DNA from: PHAA01 sp022706565
GTDB lineage: Bacteria; Bacillota; Syntrophomonadia; Syntrophomonadales; Syntrophomonadaceae
Assembly (NCBI GenBank): GCA_040769385.1
Contig: JAXGLD010000001.1
Span: 682,001-746,000 of the forward strand
DNA length: 64,000 nt
Direction: 5' to 3'
The notes beneath the pieces are model-generated. The model had not been told where the DNA came from. It was given only the letters and a program-made list of their open reading frames with translations, and did not search any database. The number at the start of each line of letters is the position of its first letter. The first letter of the stretch is position 1. Position numbers and translations under genes: made by a program. Below are positions 17,783 to 25,229 of this stretch, piece after piece.

Positions 17783-18817
17783 ATGGATAAACTGTTTTCG
17801 TTAATCGAGCGCTTTGCACCGGAAGTTATGGAATTGTTGACTGGCCGATATCAGATCCTAAGGCAGGTTTTGTATAACCAACCCATCGGGCGTCGCCAGT
17901 TGGCGGTTAACGTGGGCCAAACGGAGAGAATGGTGCGCACTGAGGTTGATTTGCTGAAAACCCGCGGAGCGGTAGAGACCACTCCGGCAGGAATCACGCT
18001 GACCGCATACGGTGAAGAGATGCTGCGGGAACTGGATGAATATGTTCCCTGGCTATTGAACATCCAAACCCTGGCCGAGCGGCTTAAGGAAAGTTTTCAT
18101 CTCGAAGAAGTAATAATAGTACCGGGGGATTCTTTTCAGAATGAGTTTATAAAGCATGATCTGGGCCGGGCTGGAGCCGAATTTCTATTAAAAAAGCTCC
18201 ATTCTCCATGTATCCTGGCGGTAACTGGGGGAACCACCTTGGCCCAGGTTGCAGACCATATGCGAGAGGGAGTTAACCTCCACCAGGTTTGTGTAGTACC
18301 AGCCCGGGGAGGCCTGGGCGAAAAGGTTGAACAGCAGGCCGGCAACATTGCCGCTAAGATAGCCAATCGAATCGGAGGTCAATACCGACTCCTGCACATT
18401 CCCGATATTCTTGAAGAGAGCACGGCAGCCGCGCTGAAAAAGGATGTACATATAAGCGAAGTAGTAAAGACCATAAAATCAGCCGACATTCTTATGCACG
18501 GGATAGGGCCAGCCATTGACATGGCCATAAAACGCGAGTTATCTCCGTCTGAGGTTGAGTATTTACAGAAAAAAGAGGCAATGGGCGAAGCACTTCGATA
18601 TTATTACGACCGAAGGGGCAAAATAATATTCGAGATTCCTGGTATTGGCTTGGAACGTGAGGATCTGAGTAATATACCTCTGATAGTAGCCATCGCGGGC
18701 GGCAGCAATAAGGCGCCAGCGATTAAAGCAGTCTTGAAAAACGGAATTGAGAAGGTGCTGATAACGGACGAGGGTGCAGCCCAACAAATTATTTATGGAA
18801 AGGATGGTGGTTGTTAA
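17783..18817 (+). CDS. cggR: CggR, central glycolytic genes repressor (SorC family)
   Basis: This 344-residue protein has an N-terminal winged helix (~residues 20-85, including GRRQLAVNVGQTERMVRTE). The SorC-type sugar-binding domain contains LAVTGGTTLAQVADHM (~146) and a C-terminal PAIKAVLKNGIEKVLITDEG. In B. subtilis, fructose-1,6-bisphosphate releases CggR from its operator and opens the gap operon. ATG 17783 is used because GAGG precedes it; an in-frame ATG at 17747 falls inside the operator and is rejected. The stop codon overlaps the gap start codon by one base. Autoregulation through the site at 17738-17753 is likely. Confidence 0.93.
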   Translation: MDKLFSLIERFAPEVMELLTGRYQILRQVLYNQPIGRRQLAVNVGQTERMVRTEVDLLKTRGAVETTPAGITLTAYGEEMLRELDEYVPWLLNIQTLAERLKESFHLEEVIIVPGDSFQNEFIKHDLGRAGAEFLLKKLHSPCILAVTGGTTLAQVADHMREGVNLHQVCVVPARGGLGEKVEQQAGNIAAKIANRIGGQYRLLHIPDILEESTAAALKKDVHISEVVKTIKSADILMHGIGPAIDMAIKRELSPSEVEYLQKKEAMGEALRYYYDRRGKIIFEIPGIGLEREDLSNIPLIVAIAGGSNKAPAIKAVLKNGIEKVLITDEGAAQQIIYGKDGGC

Positions 18818-19824
18818 TGGCAGTCAAATTTGCTATCAATGGTTTTGGCCGAATTGGTCGTTTGGTGGCCCGTGCCGCCATGGCTCGGGACGATCTGGAA
18901 CTGGTGGCCGTAAACGATTTGGGAGATCCTAAAGGGGGAGCACATTTATTCAAATATGATTCTATCCATGGTACGTTCCCGGGAGATGTAGGGGTAGAAG
19001 GCGATGTGATATCGGCCGCCGGCCGAAGTTTCCAGTACCTCTCGGAGAAAGAACCGGAGAAACTGCCCTGGAAGGAACTCGGAGTACAGATCGTGGTAGA
19101 AGGGACCGGACGATTCAGAAGTCGGGATAAGGCAGGCAAGCATTTGAAAGCCGGGGCCGCCAAGGTGATCATAACCGCACCGGGAGAAGAGGTGGATCTT
19201 ACTGTGGTCATGGGGGTCAACAACGATAAGTATGATCCTGCCAACCACCACATTCTCTCCAATGCATCCTGCACCACTAATTGTCTGGCCCCGGTAGCCA
19301 AGGTCCTGGTAAAGGAATTCGGGATCGTAAAAGGCATGATGAATACCATTCATTCCTATACCAATGACCAGCGGGTTTTGGATCTGGAGCATAATGACCT
19401 GCGCCGGGCTCGTGCCGCCGCTTTATCTATGATTCCCACCACTACTGGTGCAGCCAGTGCTATTGGTTTGGTTATTCCAGAACTGGACGGTAAGCTAGAC
19501 GGATTGTCCATCCGGGTACCTACCCCCAATGTCTCGTTACTGGATTTAACGGTGGAGCTGGAAAAAAGCGCTACTGCCACCGCCATCAATGAGGCGTACA
19601 AAAATGCTGCGGCAACCTATCTTAAAGGCATACTAAAATATACCGAGGTTCCGCTGGTCTCCCGCGATTATAACGACGAAGAGCATTCTGCGGTGGTAGA
19701 TGGTTTATTGACGATGATGATGGGAGACAAGATGGCCAAGGTAATTGCCTGGTACGATAATGAATGGGCTTATTCCCTGAGAGTACTGGACCTGGCCGCC
19801 TATATTGCCGGGCGGGGCATATAG
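18817..19824 (+). CDS. gap: Glyceraldehyde-3-phosphate dehydrogenase, type I
   Basis: The enzyme oxidises glyceraldehyde-3-P with NAD+ and phosphate to 1,3-bisphosphoglycerate. The 335-residue protein has the Rossmann start FAINGFGRIGRLVARAA and the catalytic ASCTTNCLAP (Cys ~152). Asp in VAVNDLGDP sits where NAD-dependent enzymes bind the adenine ribose. ATG 18817 overlaps the cggR stop (TAATG) and has AAAGGATGG upstream. It is the first enzyme of the linear pathway order gap-pgk-tpiA-gpmI-eno. No defect is seen. Confidence 0.98.
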   Translation: MAVKFAINGFGRIGRLVARAAMARDDLELVAVNDLGDPKGGAHLFKYDSIHGTFPGDVGVEGDVISAAGRSFQYLSEKEPEKLPWKELGVQIVVEGTGRFRSRDKAGKHLKAGAAKVIITAPGEEVDLTVVMGVNNDKYDPANHHILSNASCTTNCLAPVAKVLVKEFGIVKGMMNTIHSYTNDQRVLDLEHNDLRRARAAALSMIPTTTGAASAIGLVIPELDGKLDGLSIRVPTPNVSLLDLTVELEKSATATAINEAYKNAAATYLKGILKYTEVPLVSRDYNDEEHSAVVDGLLTMMMGDKMAKVIAWYDNEWAYSLRVLDLAAYIAGRGI

Positions 19825-19858
19825 TAATATTTTACCAAGACCAGAGGAGGACGCTGAA

Positions 19859-21049
19859 TTGAGAACTATCCGAGATATCGACCTTAATGGCAAGCGGGTA
19901 TTGATGCGGGTCGATTTCAATGTACCAATGGACGACGACGGCAGGATTATCGATGATACCAAAATGACTGCAGCTATTCCTACCCTAAATTACGTACTCG
20001 AGCATGGAGCGCGTTTGGTATTGATGAGTCATCTGGGCCGTCCTAAAGCGAAACCAGACCCTGCTTTCAGCCTTGGACCGGTAGCAGTGCGTTTAAGGGA
20101 ATTGCTTAAGAGGGATGTCCTTATGGCCGATGATTGCATTGGACCGGCGGTGGAAGCTATGGCCGCGTCATTAGGCCCGGGACAGGTCATGATGTTGGAA
20201 AACGTTCGCTTCCATGCGGGCGAGGAAAAAAACGATCCGGAATTTTCCCGGCAGTTGGCCAAGATGGGTGACGTTTTCGTAAACGATGCTTTTGGAAGTG
20301 CCCACCGGGCTCATTCCTCCACGGTCGGGGTGGCAGATTACCTGCCGGCTTATGCGGGGTTCCTGCTGGAGACCGAAGTGAAGATGCTCAGACAGGTGCT
20401 CGAGTATCCCCAAGCCCCCCGGATGGCCATATTGGGAGGGGCCAAGGTCAAGGATAAATTAGGTTTGATCAGGAATCTGCTCAGTAGATTCGACATCCTT
20501 TTGGTAGCAGGAGGGATCGGCAATACATTTCTGGCAGCCCGGGGCCGGAATATCGGTCAATCATTGCACGAACCTGAGTTTTTGAAGGAATGCAGCGATA
20601 TATTGGACATTGCGGCCAAAAAACACAAACACATTTTAATGCCGGTAGACGCAGTAGTGGCGGATAAGATATCGGCGGATGCCGAATCTAGAATCGTTGA
20701 TATTGATCAGATTCCCGATAATCTGATGATTGCAGATATCGGTCCAAAGACCGTCACCGGGTTCGCCGTGGCTATCGGAAAAGCCAAGACTATTATCTGG
20801 AATGGTCCGGTAGGAGTTTACGAGTACCCCCAATTTGCCCACGGCACAGACGCTATTGCCAAAGCGATAGCCTCATCGGAAGCGGTGAGTGTGATCGGGG
20901 GAGGAGACTCGGCGGCAGCCATTCAAAAACTAGGTTTGGAGGAAGACATCACCCACATTTCCACTGGAGGCGGAGCCACGTTGGAATTTTTGGAGGGGAT
21001 TGAATTACCTGGGGTTAAGGTCTGTGAACGGAGTGAAGAGTTAGTCTAA
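19859..21049 (+). CDS. pgk: Phosphoglycerate kinase
   Basis: This enzyme makes ATP from 1,3-bisphosphoglycerate. The 396-residue protein has the N-terminal RVDFNVPMD motif, HLGRPK (~residue 60), and the nucleotide-binding GGGDSAAAIQKLG in the C-terminal domain. The start is TTG 19859, with a perfect AGAGGAGG eight bases upstream; homologs begin at the same place (TIRDIDLNGKRVLMR). tpiA begins at the base after its stop codon, so translation of the two is coupled. Confidence 0.97.
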   Translation: MRTIRDIDLNGKRVLMRVDFNVPMDDDGRIIDDTKMTAAIPTLNYVLEHGARLVLMSHLGRPKAKPDPAFSLGPVAVRLRELLKRDVLMADDCIGPAVEAMAASLGPGQVMMLENVRFHAGEEKNDPEFSRQLAKMGDVFVNDAFGSAHRAHSSTVGVADYLPAYAGFLLETEVKMLRQVLEYPQAPRMAILGGAKVKDKLGLIRNLLSRFDILLVAGGIGNTFLAARGRNIGQSLHEPEFLKECSDILDIAAKKHKHILMPVDAVVADKISADAESRIVDIDQIPDNLMIADIGPKTVTGFAVAIGKAKTIIWNGPVGVYEYPQFAHGTDAIAKAIASSEAVSVIGGGDSAAAIQKLGLEEDITHISTGGGATLEFLEGIELPGVKVCERSEELV

Positions 21050-21802
21050 ATGGAAAAACTGTTAATTGCTGCAAACTGGAAAATGAACAAGACCATTGGT
21101 GAAGCGGCTGAGTATATAAAAGATTTTATACCGAGACTGGCAGGTTGGGACAGGGTAGAAGTGGTAATCTGCCCTCCTTTTACCTGTCTGGCTCATTTAA
21201 GTGAAGCCTTGCAAGATACTGGCATTCATCTGGGAGCCCAGAATGTATTTTGGGAGTCCAAAGGCGCATTTACCGGGGAGATTTCTCCAGCCATGTTGAT
21301 CGAAATGGGTTGCCGGTACGTAATAATCGGGCATTCCGAGCGCCGGCAGATAATGGGGGAAAGCGATCAGGATATCAATCGCAAACTTAAATCGGCTAGC
21401 AGTTCGGGATTGGTACCGATCTTTTGCGTTGGCGAAACCCTGCAGGAGAGAGAAACCGGCCAAGCCCGGGATGTAGTGCTGAGACAGTTGCAGCAAGGTT
21501 TGGCAGGATTGGCACTTCAGGATCTGGTGATTGCCTACGAACCGGTGTGGGCCATAGGCACCGGCCTAAACGCCAGTCCGACTGATGCTCAGGAGATGTG
21601 CGGATATATCAGGGAGAGTCTGGGTATGATCAGGGATCAGTCGTGGGCAGCTGCCATTCCCATCCTATATGGCGGCAGCGTTACGGCCGTAAACATCGCC
21701 GGGTTTGTTGAACAACAGGATATCAACGGCGCCTTGGTGGGGGGAGCCAGTCTTGATCCGGAACAGTTTGCAAGAATTGTGAGGTTGAATACGGATGCCT
21801 GA
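21050..21802 (+). CDS. tpiA: Triosephosphate isomerase
   Basis: The enzyme interconverts dihydroxyacetone phosphate and glyceraldehyde-3-P. The 250-residue protein shows the N-terminal AANWKMNKT, catalytic His in IIGHSERRQ (~95), catalytic Glu in AYEPVWAIGTG (~167), and the phosphate-binding YGGSV near 208. It starts directly after the pgk stop, and its own stop overlaps the gpmI start by 8 bases. All catalytic residues are in place. Confidence 0.98.
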   Translation: MEKLLIAANWKMNKTIGEAAEYIKDFIPRLAGWDRVEVVICPPFTCLAHLSEALQDTGIHLGAQNVFWESKGAFTGEISPAMLIEMGCRYVIIGHSERRQIMGESDQDINRKLKSASSSGLVPIFCVGETLQERETGQARDVVLRQLQQGLAGLALQDLVIAYEPVWAIGTGLNASPTDAQEMCGYIRESLGMIRDQSWAAAIPILYGGSVTAVNIAGFVEQQDINGALVGGASLDPEQFARIVRLNTDA

Positions 21803-23333
21803 GAAACCAATAGTGTTGATGATCCTGGATGGATGGGGCCAGCGCTGCTCCTGTGAGGATAACGCCATATCGTGTGCCAATCCAGTCCATTTTAATACCC
21901 TGCAAGCCCAATATCCCAATACCTTATTAGAGTGTTCGGGATATGCGGTGGGACTGCCCCGCGGCCAGATGGGCAATTCAGAAGTGGGCCATCTCAACAT
22001 CGGGGCCGGCAGGATCGTTTACCAGGAAATAACCCGGATATGCCAGGCCATAGAGGACGGTTCCTTTTTTCAGAATCCGGAGCTGATCAGCGCGATGCAT
22101 TTCGCTTGCCAAAATGGAGGCAGGGTCCATTTGATGGGTTTGGTTTCGGATGGAGGCGTGCACAGCGACCTCAGTCACCTTTTCGCTTTGCTGCAACTGG
22201 GGAAGAGAGAGGGGATTGGCTCAATATATGTACACGCCTTTCTGGACGGAAGGGACGTGGCTCCCCAGAGTGCGATGGAATATATTAATGCCCTGGAAGC
22301 GAAGATGAAGGAATTGGGAGTAGGCAGAATAGCAACCGTGGGCGGCCGTTTCTACGGTATGGATCGTGACAACCGCTGGGATAGGATCGAGAAGGCCTAC
22401 AACGCCATGGTTTTGGGAGAGGGCAGCAAAGCGCCTTCAGCCCAAGCGGCCATAACGGCCAGTTATGAAGATCGCATTACCGACGAATTTATGGAACCAG
22501 CCGTAATAGTCGATCATAGTGGCCAGCCGTTAGCTACTATCCAGGATGGTGACAGCGTGATTTTCTTCAATTTCCGGGCCGATCGCGCTCGTCAGATCAG
22601 TCATGCCCTGGTTGATGAGCATCTGGAGTTCTTTCCCCGCCGGATGCGGCCGTCCATCCATTTCGTATGCATGACCCAGTACGACCTGGAGCTTGATGCC
22701 CCAGTGGCTTTTCAACCGCAAAATCTCGCCAATACCCTGGGAGAGGTACTATCCCAGCGCGGGTTAAAGCAGTTGCGGATAGCCGAGACCGAAAAATATG
22801 CTCATCTCACCTTCTTTTTTAATGGCGGAGTGGAGGAACCGGTACCGGGTGAAGATCGAGTACTGATCCCTTCGCCCAAGGTAGCTACCTATAACCTGCA
22901 GCCGGCGATGAGCGCCCGGGAAATAACGAGCCGAGCATTGACGGAACTGGATCGGGATTACTATGACGTGGTTTTTATTAACTACGCCAATGCGGATATG
23001 GTAGGCCATACTGGAATTATGAACGCAGCAGTGGAAGCTATAAAGACATTGGATGATTGCCTGCACCAAATAGCCAAGCGGGTTTTGGGCAAGGGCGGAA
23101 TCCTGCTTATTACCGCCGACCATGGCAATGCTGAAATGATGGTGGGAGAGAGCGGTGTTCCCTTCACTGCCCACACTACCAGCAAGGTCCCCTTCATACT
23201 CGTTTCAGACGCACACAAAGGCCATTCCTTGCGCGAAGGAGGATCCTTGCGTGATATCGCCCCTACGCTGCTCAATTTGTTGGGGATACCGATTCCCAGT
23301 GAGATGACCGGCACACCCTTAATCCGAGTATAA
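21795..23333 (+). CDS. gpmI: 2,3-bisphosphoglycerate-independent phosphoglycerate mutase
   Basis: This Mn-dependent mutase converts 3-phosphoglycerate to 2-phosphoglycerate. It has 512 residues, the usual length. Metal ligands and the phospho-Ser are seen in LDGWG (Asp ~12) and GNSEVGHLNIGAGR (Ser ~61). DGRDVAPQS, FFNFRADRARQ and the C-terminal TADHGNAE and FTAHTT carry the remaining ligands. ATG 21795 lies inside the end of tpiA with GAGG ten bases upstream. The independent (not cofactor-dependent) form is typical of Clostridia. Confidence 0.97.
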   Translation: MPEKPIVLMILDGWGQRCSCEDNAISCANPVHFNTLQAQYPNTLLECSGYAVGLPRGQMGNSEVGHLNIGAGRIVYQEITRICQAIEDGSFFQNPELISAMHFACQNGGRVHLMGLVSDGGVHSDLSHLFALLQLGKREGIGSIYVHAFLDGRDVAPQSAMEYINALEAKMKELGVGRIATVGGRFYGMDRDNRWDRIEKAYNAMVLGEGSKAPSAQAAITASYEDRITDEFMEPAVIVDHSGQPLATIQDGDSVIFFNFRADRARQISHALVDEHLEFFPRRMRPSIHFVCMTQYDLELDAPVAFQPQNLANTLGEVLSQRGLKQLRIAETEKYAHLTFFFNGGVEEPVPGEDRVLIPSPKVATYNLQPAMSAREITSRALTELDRDYYDVVFINYANADMVGHTGIMNAAVEAIKTLDDCLHQIAKRVLGKGGILLITADHGNAEMMVGESGVPFTAHTTSKVPFILVSDAHKGHSLREGGSLRDIAPTLLNLLGIPIPSEMTGTPLIRV

Positions 23334-23372
23334 CTTAGTAAGGATCAACAACTTTGGAAGGAGCAAGTTTAG

Positions 23373-24662
23373 ATGAGTACTATTGTTGATGTATTTGCCC
23401 GAGAGGTCCTTGATTCCAGGGGTAATCCCACCGTTGAGGCAGAGGTGGTTCTGGAAGATGGTACGGTCGGATCGGCCATGGTACCTTCAGGAGCATCGAC
23501 CGGCGCTCATGAAGCGGTCGAACTGAGGGACGGCGACCCCAAGCGTTATGGTGGCAAAGGGGTGCTGCAAGCGGTTAAGAATGTAAATGATGTCATTGCT
23601 CCTGAAGTGATTGGTATGGATGCCCTGCACCAGATCGATATCGATACTTTGATGATCGACCTGGACGGCACCTCCAATAAGAGTAAACTGGGAGCCAATG
23701 CCATACTGGGCGTATCACTGGCGGTGGCCCGGGCTGCAGCGACCTATCTTGGTATGCCGCTATACCAGTACATCGGCGGTGTCAATGCCAAGCAATTACC
23801 GGTTCCGATGATGAACATTCTGAACGGGGGCAAGCATGCCGACAATAATGTAGACATACAGGAATTCATGGTTGTTCCCTGTGGAGCCCCCACGTTTGCA
23901 GAAGGTTTGCGCATGGGGGTGGAAGTATATCAAGCCCTCAAGAAAGTATTGGCAGGCAGGGGCTTGGCGACATCGGTAGGAGATGAAGGGGGATTCGCAC
24001 CCAACCTACCTTCCAATGAAGCCGCTCTCGACGTGATTATGGAAGCCATCGGCCAAGCCGGCTACAAAGCGGGCACCGATATCTGCCTGGCAGTCGATGT
24101 AGCCGCCACCGAGTTATATAGGGACGGTAAGTACCATCTGACCGGCAACAATCTGGTTCTCAGCTCGGACGAGATGGTTGATTTCTACCAGCAGCTGACT
24201 GAGAAGTATCCTCTGATTTCCATTGAAGACGGGCTGGCGGAAGATGATTGGGACGGTTGGAAAAAGATTACCGACCGCCTCGGTGCAAGCGTACAGCTGG
24301 TGGGCGACGACTTGTTTGTGACCAATTCCCAGCGCTTGAACCAGGGAATCGAAGCGGGGGTCTGCAATAGCATCCTGATAAAACTAAACCAGATCGGTAC
24401 CCTGACCGAAACCCTCGATACCATCGAGTTGGCCAAACGTCACGGGTACACATGTGTAATCTCCCATCGTTCCGGTGAAACTGAGGATTCTACCATGGCT
24501 GATGTGGCAGTGGCAGTAAACGTTGGCCAGATCAAGACCGGAGCTCCGGCTCGTACCGACCGGGTCGCAAAATATAACCGCTTGCTGCGGATCGAGGAAG
24601 AGTTGGATGTATTCGCCATTTACCCTGGGCACAAGACTTTCTACAACCTGGAACGACAGTAA
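23373..24662 (+). CDS. eno: Enolase
   Basis: Enolase dehydrates 2-phosphoglycerate to phosphoenolpyruvate. The 429-residue protein has VPSGASTGAHEAVELRDGD (loop with substrate-binding Ser) and the SVGDEGGFAPNL segment. Metal ligands lie in LAVDVAATE, SIEDGLAEDDWDGW and LVGDDLFVTN. Catalytic Lys is in ILIKLNQIGTLTET, and the ISHRSGETED motif is intact. GGAAGGAG precedes the ATG. It ends the glycolytic operon; secG has a separate promoter just downstream. Confidence 0.98.
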   Translation: MSTIVDVFAREVLDSRGNPTVEAEVVLEDGTVGSAMVPSGASTGAHEAVELRDGDPKRYGGKGVLQAVKNVNDVIAPEVIGMDALHQIDIDTLMIDLDGTSNKSKLGANAILGVSLAVARAAATYLGMPLYQYIGGVNAKQLPVPMMNILNGGKHADNNVDIQEFMVVPCGAPTFAEGLRMGVEVYQALKKVLAGRGLATSVGDEGGFAPNLPSNEAALDVIMEAIGQAGYKAGTDICLAVDVAATELYRDGKYHLTGNNLVLSSDEMVDFYQQLTEKYPLISIEDGLAEDDWDGWKKITDRLGASVQLVGDDLFVTNSQRLNQGIEAGVCNSILIKLNQIGTLTETLDTIELAKRHGYTCVISHRSGETEDSTMADVAVAVNVGQIKTGAPARTDRVAKYNRLLRIEEELDVFAIYPGHKTFYNLERQ

Positions 24663-24665
24663 ATC

Positions 24666-24695
24666 TTGAACAACCCGTTTGTATTGTGTTACAAT
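24666..24695 (+). promoter_or_regulatory. secG promoter
   Basis: TTGAAC (24666-24671), an 18-base spacer and TACAAT (24690-24695) form a good sigma-A promoter starting 4 bases after the eno stop codon. Confidence 0.6.
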
Positions 24696-24736
24696 GTAAT
24701 GCGGCTTTACGGAAGATGACGAAAGGAGGTTCTTAG

Positions 24737-24964
24737 GTGGTTAAAACGATATTTCTTATTCTGCAGTTCATTACTGCTCTAGGCTTGATATTTACGGTAC
24801 TAATGCAGGAAGGCAAGAGTGCCGGACTATCGGGCAGCATTGCTGGGGGAGCAGACATGATCTTCGGAAAGAAGAAGGGTGTAGATGAACTGTTTGCTAA
24901 GATAACAGCTTATTTGGCCGCCTTTTTTTTGATATTTACCCTGGTTGTCGCCCTGCTTAGCTAA
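24737..24964 (+). CDS. secG: Protein translocase subunit SecG
   Basis: SecG is the small auxiliary subunit of the SecYEG membrane channel. The 75-residue protein has two membrane segments (residues ~3-22 and ~52-73) around the conserved cytoplasmic loop LMQEGKSAGLSGSIAGGAD. The start is GTG with GAAAGGAGG upstream. In many Bacillota secG is followed by rnr and smpB. Here about 5.4 kb with the pyrophosphatase, SIR2, esterase and HD genes lies between them. Confidence 0.93.
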   Translation: MVKTIFLILQFITALGLIFTVLMQEGKSAGLSGSIAGGADMIFGKKKGVDELFAKITAYLAAFFLIFTLVVALLS

Positions 24965-25229
24965 ATAGGGCAGCATTTCGGTGGTAAGAATCTTCGGGTT
25001 ATCTTGAACCAGGCCCGAATTGGTTGCAGAAGCCAAGCATGCTGAGTACCTCTTACAAACCCCGGTTGTTGATGTCAGCCGGTGGACGCAAGGCTACATA
25101 TGCAAGAGAGTCTCTCCGACGGTTTGACCAAATAGTATGAAAGCTATTGCAAGTAGCTTTCATACTATTGTGACGCTAAGGATAAAGCATCGTATTCGAA
25201 AACGATTATTTAAGGAAGTGAAATTGGTA
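24965..25229 (+). promoter_or_regulatory. Long structured leader of the pyrophosphatase gene; candidate riboswitch
   Basis: These 265 bases have no gene but several pairings. CAAACC (25056-25061) pairs with GGTTTG (25121-25126) to close a junction. Inside are a hairpin CCGGTTG/CAGCCGG (25062-25068, 25076-25082) and a small GAGA/TCTC hairpin. The single-stranded GGACGCAAGGC (25084-25094) resembles the GGACGCAAAGCC core of c-di-GMP-I riboswitches, and CAAACC also occurs in that core. The 3' tetraloop-receptor part is not recognisable, so the class is uncertain. A 16-base-pair hairpin (25131-25169) follows. Confidence 0.35.
25131..25169 (+). promoter_or_regulatory. 16-base-pair hairpin upstream of the pyrophosphatase start
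   Basis: AATAGTATGAAAGCTA (25131-25146) pairs without a mismatch to its complement at 25154-25169 across loop TTGCAAG. It lies 60 bases before the chosen ATG. No T tract follows, so it is more likely an expression platform, RNA-stability element or repeat end than a plain terminator. Confidence 0.6.
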
